A stretch of 64,000 bases of DNA from Calliopum simillimum (Eukaryota > Arthropoda > Insecta > Diptera > Lauxaniidae). The translations under genes were made by a program, and so were the position numbers. The notes under the pieces are model-generated. The model was not told where the DNA came from and made no database searches. It was given only the letters and a program-made list of their open reading frames with translations. The stretch covers positions 45,916,101-45,980,100 of the forward strand of contig OX638371.1 in the NCBI GenBank assembly GCA_951812925.1, given 5' to 3'. Shown here in pieces: positions 20,126-31,615 of the stretch (position 1 is the stretch's first letter; every line of letters begins with the position of its first letter).

Positions 20126-20467
20126 TTTGCCACACTGAACAGTAAGCTCCAACCATCAATGTATTTTTATTGTTGGTAGCTGATAATTTTCTTTATTGTT
20201 CAACAAAGCCTTAGCACGATTTAAAATTACACAGGTTTACAAAAAAAAAAAATATCATGGTGTTTTGACCAGACTATGTGTTTCCTAGGGACTTTGACGT
20301 CCTGAATACGAATCCGGAGTCCGTTTTTTTCCAAAACGTCTGAGAAAAATATTTCAAGGTCATTTGGAGGACATGTGTCGGTTAGTGATAAACTCTGAAA
20401 CTAATTTTTTATCATTGAGTTCTTAGTCCTTAAAAAAAGAATATGTGATCAAAAAGGGTATTTCAGA

Positions 20468-22669
20468 CATAGTTGGGCACTTTTCAGTACCAGTACAATT
20501 CCAGTAAAATAAATTTGTTACTGATATTGCAATTTAATTTGCAATTACCAATAAAGTATTATTGATAATTTAAAAAAAAAAGCAGTAACCAATAAATTTT
20601 TATTGATAATGCAAATCAAATTTGCATTACCAGTAAATTTTAGTGATTACTGGAAAATATATCAGTAAGCAGTCAATTTTACTGGTACTGCAATTTAACA
20701 TTTAATTACTAGTAAAATTTTACTGGTTACTGGGAAAAATATCAGTAAGCAGTAAATTTTACTGATATTGCAATTTAGCATTTAATTACCAGTAAAATTT
20801 TACTGGTTACTGGAAAAAATATCAGTAAGCAGTAAATTTTACTGATACTGCAATTTCACATTTAATTACCAGTAAAATTTTACTGGTTACTGGAAAAAAT
20901 ATCAGTAAGCAGTAAATTTTACTGATATTGCAATTTCACATTTTACCAGTAAAATTTTACTGGTTACTGAAAAAATATCAGTAATCAGTAAATTTTACTA
21001 TTTACTGGAAAAATAGAAGTAATCAGTAACTTTTATTGATATTAATTTGCATTATCAGTAAAATTTTACGATTATTGAAAAAATCTGCAGAATCTGACTA
21101 CAGTCGGTTATAAATGACAGTTTATTAACTCCAACCATAACAAGGTGGAACTCACTTTATGATTCCGTAAAGAGGCTACTGCAACATAAAGAAAAATCAG
21201 CGGAATTGTGTTTTCTGCTCAAAATTCCTACCATTCTCAATGACGAGCTTGAGCACTTGGAAGAATACATAAAGCTTATGGGGCCTATAGCATAGGCGAT
21301 TGATTTTCTTCAGGGCGAAAAAATTATGTATTTTGGTTACTTTGTCCCTGCAATAGTATCCTTAAAGATAAAAATGCGTCGTTTAGACCCCACAAGCCTT
21401 AAGTATTTAGCCAAAGTAAGCGAAGAAATGCTTAAAGCTTTGATTAAAAGATTTGAAAAATATTTCAAACTGCAGCCTGACGCTTGGGATGCTGTTATTG
21501 CGGCTATATCTATTCCGGATATAAAATTACGCTTTGTAAAGTCTCTGTTAGAAACAGCAACAACGCAAACAGAAGAAGATGTAAGGAGAATGTTGAACAC
21601 TTATGTGGCGAAATATGGCGAAATAGCCGTAAAAACTCGGGTTCTGCCGGACATACCGAAAAATGCATTCCTCGATTTCGGGGAAGAAAGTAATTTTTAC
21701 ACTTAATTTTCCATTAAATATTTCTACTTATACATTTATTTGTATATGTACTTTAACAGATGTTAGCGAACAGTGTGTTTCCACTGACTCTGGAAATTAT
21801 CTCCAGGAAACCATTTTGTACCAACTGCAAATTGTCTGAAAAACCATCCAGCAATTAAAAACGTGTTTTTAAAATACAATACCCCATTACCGTCATCTGC
21901 ACCTGTAGAACGGTTGTTTTCATGGGATTGTGAATCGCTCCAGAAGGCAAAACCTCAACGATGAAAATTTCGAATTGCTTGTTCTGAGGAAAGCTAACGG
22001 TGTATAAAAAGCTTCGTGTAAATTCTACGCTTGATACAAAGTTCAGTAGCAATTGAGTATTCTAGGAAAATAGAATAAAAGTTGGTTTTTGTATAATTTT
22101 CCAACTTAAATATTGTGTTTTATTTACTTTGGATGGTTTTTGCTTCATATTTACTTTAGGATTGTGCATTGATTTTTAACTACCAGTAACTATTTTCATT
22201 ATCAGTAAAAATTATTTTTACTGCAATTTTTTTCCAGTAGCCAGTAAAAAATTATTTTTACTGCAATTCTTTTCAGTAATCAGTAAAATTTACTGGTAAT
22301 GCAAATTTCATTTGCATTATCAATAAAAACTTACTGGTTACTGTTTTTTTTTTTTCAGTAATCAGTAAAAATATATTTTTACTGCAATTTTTTGTCAGTA
22401 ACCAGTAAGAAATTATTTTTATTGCAATTCTTTTCAGTAATCAGTAAAATTTACTGGTAAAGCAAATTTAATTTGCATTATCAATAAAAACTTACTGGTT
22501 ACTATTTTTTTTTTTCAGTAAACAGTAAATATTTATTTTTACTGATATTTTTCCAGTAATCACTAAAACTTTACTGGTAATGCAAACTAAATATCAGTAA
22601 TCAATAAAATTTTATTGATAATTGAAATTGTTAATGCAGTCAATAAATACTGCAGTGTGCCCATCTATG
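20468..22669 (+). mobile_element. hAT transposon with subterminal CAGTAAAATTTTACTGG repeats
   Basis: Inverted ends CATAGTTGGGCAC and GTGCCCATCTATG (one mismatch) are flanked by the 8-bp duplication ATTTCAGA (20460-20467 and 22670-22677), as in hAT elements. About 600 bp inside the left end and 480 bp inside the right end consist of imperfect repeats of CAGTAA, TTTACTGG and GCAATTTA-type words, with a left-side period near 77 bp. The middle encodes a broken hAT transposase. It is inserted in the foldback at 20233-23289, whose sequence becomes continuous after removal. Confidence 0.9.
21117..22010 (+). pseudogene. hAT transposase C-terminal half, broken
   Basis: Near 21117 the frame reads NSNHNKVELTL-like sequence leading into the block WNSLYDSVKRLL (a hAT signature in a shifted frame), then LKIPTILNDELEHLEEYIKL and LQGEKIMYFGYFVPAIVSLK, running on in the long frame to 21706. 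A second piece near 21870-22010 has [15 protein letters not shown], then in a shifted frame [16 protein letters not shown], the hAT dimerisation region next to the last catalytic Glu. The N-terminal BED finger and first catalytic residues are missing. Frameshifts and a deletion between the pieces make it inactive. Confidence 0.75.
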
Positions 22670-23428
22670 ATTTCAGACCTAGTTTCGGAGATATAGAGAT
22701 CGGAAGATCTGGATATATCTTTTATGAAAACCGCTATAAGTTAGGAACACCTGGATGGATTTGTAAAATATTGGTGTCATATGAAAGATAATTTGACAGC
22801 CTATAAAAATGTTTTGAACATATTTTCAGTTGGGTTCATAGTTTTCGAGATATGACCTTTTTTAAAATTTTGTAAAATTTTTCAATTATAACAAAAAAAT
22901 AAATCAACAACACCAACAACAACAACAAAATACCTTTCATATAACACCAATATTTTCCAAATCCATCCAGGGGATCCCAACTTATAGCGGTTTTCATAGA
23001 AGATATAACCGGATCTTCCGATGGCTATATCTTCGAAACTAGGTCCGAGATACCCTTTTTCATCACATATTCTTTTTAAGACCTAAGAACTCAATGATAA
23101 AATATTAGTTTCAAAATTTTAGCGAATTTATCACTAAACGACACACGAACCCCCCCATACGACCTTGAAATCTTTTTTATCAGACGTTCTGGAAAAAAGC
23201 GGACCCAAGATTCGGATTCAGGACGTCAAAGTCCCTAGGAAACACATAGTCTGGTCAAAACACCATGACATTTTTTTTTTTGTAAGCCTATGTTATTAAA
23301 TTTCGAATGATTTCTGGATTAACTTGTGAAATGTAATGTTATTGAGAAGTTGTGTTGCGATAATTTCAATAACACTTGTTCTCAATGATCTTTATGTTTT
23401 CTAAATATTTGAATCTGTTTCTGTTATA

Positions 23429-23794
23429 TGTTGACTAGTAGGGTAAATCAATAGGCGGTTTGGAATTCTTGTAAAATAGTTATTACGTATATTTTTGTAA
23501 CTAAGGAAAAATTAGAATGTTTCGGTGCCTTCTGAATATTTAATATGAAAAAATTATTTCATACATGTGACTTGGTCTATGAAAAGGGGGCTTACGTGCG
23601 AAAAAAAAATTTCGTGAAAATAGCTGGAAAACAAGGGTCAATTTATGCGAATCGGCAAAAAATTGTAAAATTTTTTTTTGGACACGTAAGTACCTTTTTC
23701 ATAGACCAGGTCACATATGATGAAATAATTTCGACCTTCTTTTGTTTTTAAATAAACAAATAAGCACGTATTATACAAATAAGTACTTCTAATA
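23429..23794 (-). repeat. Probable copia LTR with a nested foldback MITE
   Basis: On the minus strand the polypurine run GAGAGAGGG (23795-23803) is followed directly by TATTAGAAGTACTTATTTGT, a plausible LTR start, and the element would end CTAGTCAACA at 23429 (TG...CA-like, with the first TG eroded to TA). A 190-bp palindromic MITE lies inside. The partner LTR is not in the window, so the limits are inferred. Confidence 0.5.
23548..23735. mobile_element. Small foldback MITE
   Basis: Left arm AAATTATTTCATACATGTGA followed by CTTGGTCTATGAAAA; right arm TTTTTCATAGACCAG then GTCACATATGATGAAATAAT, its mirror with a few mismatches. About 190 bp; a 68-codon frame across it is only palindrome translation. 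Confidence 0.7.
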
Positions 23795-23886
23795 CCCTCT
23801 CTCAATTAGACAATTTTAAAGAATTTCGAAGTGTAATAAAACTATCTAATAACTTCGTCATTATATCAGCTAATTGTTTCTTTGTT
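23795..23886 (-). pseudogene. copia Pol C-terminal end
   Basis: Minus-strand codons read KQLADIMTKLLDSFITLRNS and then LKLSN and a stop, the standard end of Ty1/copia Pol. The polypurine tract follows. The upstream half of the same protein lies 28 kb away at 52209; the frame joins exactly across the GATATC element insertion. Confidence 0.8.
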
Positions 23887-24316
23887 CCCGATCAAGAAAA
23901 TTTGTCAAGTTCTTGTCATTGTATCAGAAATGTACTATATATCAAAATGATATCAAAAATGTATCAGCTGCTTTTTGACATATTTTTGATATCATTGAAA
24001 AACATGTCAATTTTGTATCAGAAATGTATATCAAAATGATATCAAAAATTTGTCAGCTGCTGATATACAATTTTTGTATATCATTTTGATATATTTTTGA
24101 TATCATTGAAAAACATGTCAATTTTGCATCAGAAATGTATATCAAAATGATATCAAAATTTTATCAGCTGCTGATATGTCAAAATTAACGTTTTAGTTTG
24201 TGGATTTTATGGAAGATGAACGCGCAGCCAATTTTAGTGAAGAAAAAGTGAAAAACACACAAATATAATTAAGTGCAAAAAACCGACACTCCATTCAGTT
24301 CCTGCATGCAGCCTGT

Positions 24317-24595
24317 AGTCATGGAATTACCTTATTGTGCTTAAAACGGTAATTCTCAATACATTCGAGTACACTATATTGAACCTCTCTCGTTCGTGAA
24401 CTTCGACAAGAGTGGTCCCTTAAGCTTGACTTTAGTCACGATCTGGTTTGGTAATGATTCGGACATTATTCAAATATTGTATAATAATAAATAAAATTTA
24501 AAACGACTTTTAAATTGTCGTGTTTTATTTCGGATCGTCAGATTATTATTAAAATCGAAGCTTATAAATCACTTCCCTAATAATATATCTTTAGT
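24317..24595 (+). repeat. gypsy-1 5' LTR
   Basis: Starts AGTCATGGAATTACC and ends ATATATCTTTAGT, with an AATAAA-containing middle. The AGT start is seen in several fly errantivirus-group LTRs. 279 bp, the same length as the right copy. Confidence 0.95.
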
Positions 24596-24611
24596 GGCGC
24601 AGTCGGTTACG
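24595..24611 (+). promoter_or_regulatory. Primer-binding site of gypsy-1 (tRNA-Ser type)
   Basis: TGGCGCAGTCGGTTACG starts at the last base of the LTR. TGGCGCAGTCG is the complement of a tRNA-Ser 3' end (CGACTG-CGCCA), the primer used by elements such as 17.6 and 297. Confidence 0.75.
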
Positions 24612-25069
24612 AACATAAATTTAAAGCGAGAAAAAAAAAACAAAAAAATAAAATAATAATAACTTTAAAGTGTACGTAAGGAAAAGTGAGCATATTACGT
24701 AAAAAAAAAAAAAAAAATTAAACTATATATTTATGCAAAATCGAAATTGTAAAATTCCTTTATACGATATTAACAAATTAATGGCAACACAACGTGTAAA
24801 TAATAGCGGTAGCAGTGGTGAATAATTGCAACTAGTAAAAAAACAAGCAATTTTAAGCAACACTCATCTATAACGGGAACACAGCGAATTGATTGTGGTT
24901 AATTTAAATCAAAGTGTACACTTGACAACAGACAAAACTGTTACCAGCCAAATAACAGCAAGCGCGGCACAGCAAAGTAATCTTCAACAGTGGTGAATTA
25001 CTGCGAGAGAACATCCAATCTAAGTGCAGCAGTCACTACTACCTCTGAACTACAGTAGACGAAATAATT

Positions 25070-25915
25070 ATGGCTTCGCGTACTTCAGTATTTGATTTAT
25101 TAGCAGATGTGCAAGAGTTTAATGGCAAACCTGAAGAGCTTGATTTATTCATTACACATATTGAACAACTGAGAGTAATATGTATACGTATTGAGCAAGA
25201 CCTATTAGGCCTTTTTGATCTAAGAGTACGAACGAAGGTATTAGGTAAAGCGAACATTTCTCTTATAAACAGTGGTAACCCTTTTGAATGGGAACGTATA
25301 AAACAAAATCTAAAAATTCATTTTGGTATTTCTGAGAGTATTGAATATATTATAAATAAAATAAAAGTAGCCGAAATAAGGAATTCTATAAATGATTTTT
25401 ATGAATATGTTTGTCAACAATTAACAAAACTTAACTTAAAATCTAATAATGAAAACAACAACTGGTATAACTGTGAAGCAAATGAAAATATGGTATTAAA
25501 AATTTTTATCAGTAAATTACCAATTGATCCAAAATTAATACTAAATACGAGAAATCCTAATACATTGATTAAAGCTAAAGAAATTTTAGTAGATACTGAA
25601 TATTTTTATAAAGACTGTAAAAGTTTTTCTCGAAAGCAATCTCAGTCATCTAACTTTCAAACATCATATAATAATAATACCAACCAAAACTCTTCTAACT
25701 CAAACAATACCTACAGTCACCAACAACTACAACAACCAACTCAACAATTAGGTAATGACATAAAAAGTTCACAGACAAGACAAAATAAAGATACGCGACA
25801 GAACAACAATAACCAAAATAGTTCACCTGTTTCGCGTCAAAATGCTCCTGATGATCAAATGCACGTAGATGCATTAAATTTTCAGTATCCAACCTCAGAA
25901 CTCTTCCCTGCATAA
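25070..25915 (+). CDS. gypsy-1 Gag
   Basis: An intact 281-codon frame starting at the first ATG after a 470-bp leader. The first half is helical and has a capsid-like layout (VQEFNGKPEELDLFITHIEQ, then FEWERIKQNLKIHFG). The last 80 residues are asparagine- and glutamine-rich, with no CCHC knuckle, as in Gags of the fly gypsy/17.6 group. Gag forms the intracellular particle that packages the RNA. Pol begins in another frame close to its end, consistent with a -1 shift. This is the only undamaged frame of gypsy-1. Confidence 0.85.
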   Translation: MASRTSVFDLLADVQEFNGKPEELDLFITHIEQLRVICIRIEQDLLGLFDLRVRTKVLGKANISLINSGNPFEWERIKQNLKIHFGISESIEYIINKIKVAEIRNSINDFYEYVCQQLTKLNLKSNNENNNWYNCEANENMVLKIFISKLPIDPKLILNTRNPNTLIKAKEILVDTEYFYKDCKSFSRKQSQSSNFQTSYNNNTNQNSSNSNNTYSHQQLQQPTQQLGNDIKSSQTRQNKDTRQNNNNQNSSPVSRQNAPDDQMHVDALNFQYPTSELFPA

Positions 25916-28900
25916 TTGTTAGCACTTCCTCAATGCCAATCAAACTTTTAATCGATTCAGGCGCAGCCACATCCCTCATACAATAAGAAAAAATTTATTT
26001 CACGAATCATTTAAAACTAATTTAGATTCGACAATTAAATTAAAAACGATAAACTCTGTTGAACCAATTAACTCCAAAATAACTATACCACTTTTTAAAG
26101 AATTTAACTTGCCTAATATAAGAATAGAAATGCTAGAAGCAGACTTTTCTGCAGAGTTTGACGGCATCATTGGATGCAATATATTAAAACCATTGAATGC
26201 AATAATTGATTTTGAAAAACAAGAGCTAGTTACAAAAAACGCAATATGTAAATTGGTATTCGAAAATAGTTCTGCCAAATTGACTTGCGAAGAAATAACT
26301 AATTTCAATAAGCAAATCATCAATATCAATTTTCAAGAGCCTGATATCGAAAAACTTAAAGCTTTAATTTCTGATAATTTAAATACGGAGGAAATTGATA
26401 AACTTACAGGCTTTATAAAAAAGTTTAAGAAAGTTTTTTATATAGGAGATAAGTTAACTTCTATCACCAAATACCTACATAAAATACCAACAATTAATAA
26501 TATCCCATTATATTCAAAAACTTATCGATTTCCAGAGTGTCATCGAGAAGAAGTCGATAAACAAACTCAGGAAATGCTAGACTCCGGAATTATAGTCAGT
26601 TCCAACAGTCCGTATAATGGCCCTATCTGGGTAGTACTAAAAAACTTAGACAATTCTGACGACGTTACCATTGAGGATAAGGTTCCAATGCCCAACATTG
26701 ATGATTTAACTAAAGGGTTCCATCAAATCCCAATCCAAGTGGAAGACAGACACAAGACTGCCTTTTCTACTTCAACAGGCCATTACGAATTTACGCGAAT
26801 GCCTTTTGGCTTAAAAAATGCTCTTGCTTCTTTTCAACGAATGATGAACGAAGTTCTTCATGATTATATAAGAGTCGTTCCACGGTAGATTTTCATTCAA
26901 AAATTTTTTTGACCCGAATCATTTTTTTTCGCATTCTTTGACTCAAAATAAAGGACACGTATTTTTTCTTTTCGTCAGGATATGCACATTTCTCAAGTTA
27001 TGAATTTTTCAATTTTTCAAGTTCAAAAAAAATTCCTCTTTATACTTGCTAATATGGAAAAGAAATATTTAATTAACAATGTATCAAAACATGATGAAAT
27101 GTATGCTTTTTTCTCAGCTTTCGAATGAAGGATATTACAAATTGATCCAAGTAATTGTTTATAAAAAAAAATGACATTTTCCTAAACAAATTAATTTTTT
27201 TCAAATTTGGCACTGTTTTTTTTCGATTTTTTTGCGGGAAAATATTTTTTTAACACTTTTGCAGATACCCTCAAAATTTCGGAATGGATCGTCAAGAATT
27301 GTGGCTGCAATGAACTTTTAAACTTGTGCGTTCGCCCTTGGAAATGCGCGCGCTCGCTCAGGTTCGCGTCAAGCGTGTTCATTTCTGTCGCGTTTGCCGA
27401 TTTATGATCGCCAAAGCAAGAAAACTGAAAAATGAAGGTGGGATTTTATCGCGCGCGCATTTCCCAGCGCGAACGCACAAGTTTAAAAATTCATTGCAGC
27501 CACAATTCTTGACGATCCATTCTGAAATTTTGAGGGTACCTGCAAAAGTGTTAAAAAAATATTTTCCCGCAAAAAAATCGAAAAAAAAAACAGTGCCAAA
27601 TTTGAAAAAAATTAACTTGTTTAGGAAAGTCATTTTTTTATAAACAATTACTTGGATCGATTTGTAATATCCTTCATTCGAAAGCTGAGAAAAAAGTATA
27701 CATTTCATCATGTTTTGATAAATTGTTAATTAAATATTTGTTTTGCATATTAGCAAGTATAAAGAGGAAATTTTTTTGAACTTGAAAAATTTAAAAATTC
27801 AAAACTTGAGAAATGTGCATATCCTGACGAAAAGAAAAAATACGTGTCCTTTATTTTGAGTCAAAGAATGGGAAAAAAAATAATTCGGGTCAAAAAAATT
27901 TTTCAATGAAAATCCACCGTGGAACGACCCATAAATAATACATGTGTAGTATATCTTGATGATATCTTAATCTTCTCGACATCTCTTCATGAGCACATAG
28001 TATCTCTAACTAAGATATTTGAAAGATTATTAGAGTTTAATCTAAAGGTTCAAATAGATAAATGCCAATTTTTTAAAAAAGAATCCGAATATTTAGGTCA
28101 TATAATCTCTACAGAAGGTATAAAGCCAAACACCGAAAAGGTTCAGCTTATAAAAAATATGGTCATACCGAAAACATTGAAACAAATTCGCTCTTTTCTC
28201 GGATTTACAGGTTTTTATCGTAAATTTATTAGAGATTATAGCCGCATTGCGTTACCAATGACTAGCTATCTGAAAAGAGACTCTAAAATAGACGTCAATG
28301 ATAAAAAATACATTGACTCTTTTAATAAATTAAAAGAGCTTATATGTTCCACACCTGTTCTAGTTCATCCCAATTTTGAAAAGACTTTCGTTTTAAATAC
28401 AGATGCTAGTAATGCGGCACTTGGCGCTGTTTTGCAGCAAAATGGCCACCCTATAGCGTTCGCTTCAAGAACTCTAAATAAACACGAGCTCAATTATAGT
28501 TTAATTGAAAAAGAGCTATTAGGAATTGTATGGGCAACAAAGTATTTTAGACCGTATCTGTATGAAAGAAAATTTAGAATTTTGACTGACCATCGTCCAT
28601 TAGTATGGTTTAATTCTCTTAAAGAACCTAATATGAAATTGCAGCGCTGGAAATGAAGCTTAATGAATATAATTTTGATATCGATTACATAAAAGGCAGT
28701 ACAAATAATGTAGCTGATTTTTTGAGTCGTCTAGAGGTGAATATTTTAGAAGACGAATGCATTGAAACACGTTCTGATCTAGCAACAGTTTATAGCTCAA
28801 ATAATAACCTTGATGATCATATATACATCAAAGAATCTCCAGTGAATATATTCAAATACCAAATTATAGTTAATGAAGAATAAAAAATAAATTTGTAAAA

Positions 28901-29362
28901 AAAATTCTAAACAAAAAAAAGATACGTTTCATAATCACATTAAGAAGTTATGAAGAAAACTTCGTTTTAGATGTTCTTCAATCCATTTTACCAATTAAAT
29001 TAACAATAGGTATCTATTGTAATAATTTTGATGTTTATAAACAGCTTCAAACTACTATAGTTAATTATTTTCCAAGAACTCCCGGCTTGCGATTTTTAAA
29101 AAATTCAACGCTTTAAGAAGATATTTTTGATAAAGCGCTCCTTTTAGAAATAGTTTCAAAATACCACTCCGAAAAAAGTCATAGAGGTATAGGCGAAACG
29201 TACGCGGAATTAAAAGATCTTATTTTTTTCCAAATTTCAAAATTGAAATTCAAAAATTTATTAATAATTGTATAATTTGCAATATGAGCAAATTTGATAG
29301 GCAACCAATTAAACCAAAATTGTGTGTAACAGAAACCCCTGAAAATTGCAATGAAATAATAC
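25916..29362 (+). pseudogene. gypsy-1 Pol, protease to integrase N-terminus, disrupted
   Basis: Protease active site LLIDSGAATSLI near 25943, followed by a stop; the frame resumes at 26109 with the protease C-terminus (FDGIIGCNIL). RT reads PLYSKTYRFPECH, then PMPNID joined directly to TKGFHQIPI: the stretch that normally carries the first half of motif A, with its catalytic Asp, is deleted. The foldback at 26872-27930 interrupts the next part. After it come YLDDILIFS (motif C), GFTGFYRKFI, and RNase H (NTDASNAALGAVLQQ, ASRTLNKHELNYS). RNase H is shifted at 28653. Integrase zinc-finger residues appear near 29160 (YHSEKSHRG). The BEL insertion ends the segment at 29362. Confidence 0.9.
26872..27930. 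mobile_element. Long foldback element in gypsy-1 RT (TSD ATAA)
   Basis: The two arms of about 475 bp are near-perfect inverted repeats: GAGTCGTTCCACGGTAGATT at the left and AATCCACCGTGGAACGACCC at the right; ATGCACATTTCTCAAG mirrors CTTGAGAAATGTGCAT. A loop of about 100 bp lies between 27356 and 27456. ATAA flanks both ends (26868-26871 and 27931-27934). Removing element and one ATAA makes the RT frame continuous across the site. No transposase. The GC-rich CGCGCGC words near the loop stand out in an AT-rich element. Confidence 0.95.
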
Positions 29363-29807
29363 TGTTGCCGCCAAAAATTACAAAATTATTACATTGCTAA
29401 AATTAACTTTGCTTCACTGTATTTAAAAATCTGCTTATGCACATACATTTCAAACATAAATATTTAAATATTTGTTCATATGTTTAAAGTTAACTTCATA
29501 ACTGTTTTGCATATTTTTTCAATTTTTGTTGCACACGCATTAGAAAACAATTTGTCTTTTAAGTTGCTGTTATTTTGTAAATCTTTATGGGATAACGGCC
29601 CTTTTATTGCTCTTGTTTGCAGCTGCATAGCCTTAGCTACATAGACGAAAAGCAAAATTGGTTAGTTTTTTTTACAAAGAGTTATGTGAAAGACGAATTG
29701 TTTCAAAGCGCGCGTTTAAAGTAAAACATCTACTATAATTTAATAGAATTAAATAAATCTTTGGTATATTTAAATTTGCGTTTTTTGCTGTTAAAAATTT
29801 GTCGCTT
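29363..29807 (+). repeat. BEL 5' LTR, 3' end replaced
   Basis: Matches the right LTR from TGTTGCCGCC to TTGTCGCTT with about 13 substitutions and three indels by eye (one of about 16 bases), then diverges. The last 30 or so bases (CGAAGCTAACCCTCGCCACA in the right LTR) are missing, as is an obvious primer-binding site. Confidence 0.9.
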
Positions 29808-29900
29808 TAAAACGATTCCGTTTAATTTTTTTTTTCCTAAAAAATAATTTAAATTGAAATTAAGTTTTCATTTCTTGAAATTTAATTCTAAAACAAACTA

Positions 29901-30569
29901 ATGGGTCGTGATTACAATTGCAAAAAGTGCAATGAGAAAGATAGTGGCCACATGGTTCAATGTGACCAATGTAATTTAAAGTACCACATCGAATGCGCAG
30001 GTGAAAATATTGGTATAACCGACTTGACCTGGAGCTGCGATTTTTGTAATCCAAATGTGACGGTGACAACTTCTACGAACTCCGCACCACATGCTACCAC
30101 ACAAAGTGTTAGTGAGGCTTCGCTTATGCCGCTACCGCAAGCAGAGTCATCCCCGGCAGCTGCCGGCAGAGAGCAACTGACAGCAATGGTGCAAGCAATG
30201 AACATCACTACTATAAACGAGAGGCAGGTGCTAGATATTGCAAAGGAGAAATTTAGTTTTGCTGCAGCAACAAGTGTATCTCATCTCAACCAAGTAAGCG
30301 CACCAGCAACTGTTCATTACGGATTCAATACTCTTTCCATGTCGTTTCACATGAAAGGCAGTACTCCTTACGTATATAATGCTCAGGCGAGTCTTTCTTC
30401 AGGTTGCGTTGGACAACAGAATGCTTACTCTGTAATGGTAGCGTGGACATCGGATTCACTTTTTCTTACATCGATGTGCACGTACTGGCAGTGGCTTTTG
30501 CTCGTCGGAGGGGGGGATCTTTCCTATTCCTCACTGAAGCTCCATACACTAGAAAAACCACGTGCTTAA
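29901..30569 (+). pseudogene. BEL N-terminal Gag exon with PHD finger (partial)
   Basis: The 222-codon frame opens with a PHD-type zinc finger: C-x2-C (CKKC), C-x2-C (CDQC), then H-x4-C (YHIEC) and C-x2-C (CDFC) in the first 53 residues, with W before the last pair. PHD fingers bind histone H3 tails; N-terminal PHD fingers are found in some insect BEL/Pao Gags. An alanine/serine/threonine-rich linker follows (residues 55-95), then INERQVLDIAKEKFSF. The frame then runs into sequence with no Gag character. The rest of Gag begins near 43941, after gypsy-2 and about 3 kb of non-coding DNA; an acceptor-like TTAG/GTGACC near 33516-33525 suggests a possible intron. Confidence 0.7.
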
Positions 30570-31615
30570 TACATACTAAATTTCACAGACAGACTGAATA
30601 AACCGACTAAATAACGGACAGACTAAATAATCTAAACCAGAATCTAAATATCACACAAAAGTTGCACATCACACAAATTCTTCGCAACCATGGACTTGTT
30701 GTTGTTGTCCATACATGCCCTTAACCCAACCATGGCCCTTAAAGATACCTCTTTTAATTTTATTTAAGGACCCCACACATGCTCTAGCCCAACATTGGAT
30801 TTAGCTCAACTCATGGTTAAATTTAATGTAAACTCATTGTTTCAAATTCAAACATAATTGTATTTATTCAAACAAAACAAAATTTCATAATTGAAAGTTT
30901 TAATTTAACTGACACAAACGGCAACACTGTTTGTGATCTGCAAATAGTATGCAAAAATGATCTTAAAGTAGAATACAAATTTTTATAGAAACGAAGTGAA
31001 AATGAAACGTATAGTTAACATGATAATTAAGTTTCTGATTATGGGTCTATGGTGAATAACTAGTACTTATATTGAATTTACCAATGTAAACCTAGATTTA
31101 AAATTTGAGTCCTATGATTGATTCCCAAATTGTACAAAAAAATATTTTTTTTATTATTTTTTTTTCTTTTTAATATAGCATTATTATTTTTTTTTTTTTT
31201 TTATATATATAAAAAAAGAATCTAAATAAACATTTTTTTTTTTTTTTTAATTTCAACTTTAAATTAAGGCAAAGAAAACATAAGAAATAAATCTATGAAA
31301 CTTCATAACAGCACTTACGTTAGGGGTGTCCGTCCGCAGCAGGCCTGATGCAGGAACAGGTTCGACAATTCAATGCGAAATTATATTTAAGTTTTTATTT
31401 TATTTTCTTATTATTTATTTCTTTTTTTTTTTTTATTATTATTTTTTTTTATGTTATTTTTTTTTTTTTTTCATGTATAGGTATTAAATTTTAACTAAAT
31501 TTCTAACCCTTAATCATCTTAATTTTATTAAATTATATGCTTCACTGTTTTTCGTTTCACTTAGTTTCTGGTTTTATATGAAATTTCTTTTCGCGGTATT
31601 TTACATTTATATATA
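30570..31615. other. BEL internal non-coding DNA, T-rich
   Basis: No coding similarity. 31135-31260 and 31400-31470 are long T/A homopolymer-rich tracts. A short GC-balanced stretch near 31320-31370 has no recognised function. This may be an intron of the BEL Gag or an older unrecognised insertion. Confidence 0.4.

Larger units (their letters stand above)
20233..23289. mobile_element. Foldback element (ends AGGTTTACA-A run) with a hAT element inside
   Basis: The left arm, AGG-T-TTAC plus an A run then TCATGGTGTTTTGACCAGAC and TATGTGTTTCCTAGGGACTT, is mirrored at the right: AAGTCCCTAGGAAACACATA, then GTCTGGTCAAAACACCATGA, a T run and GTAAGCCT. The arms extend several hundred bases inward, including AACTCAATGATAAAATATTA. 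Removing the hAT element at 20468-22669 leaves about 850 bp. Related diverged arms appear near 57590-57730 and 62750-62900. The outer TSD is unclear. Confidence 0.8.

Noticed and set aside
27191..27711. Paired protein-coding genes on opposite strands
   Set aside because: The similar frames on both strands are the two arms of the foldback element.
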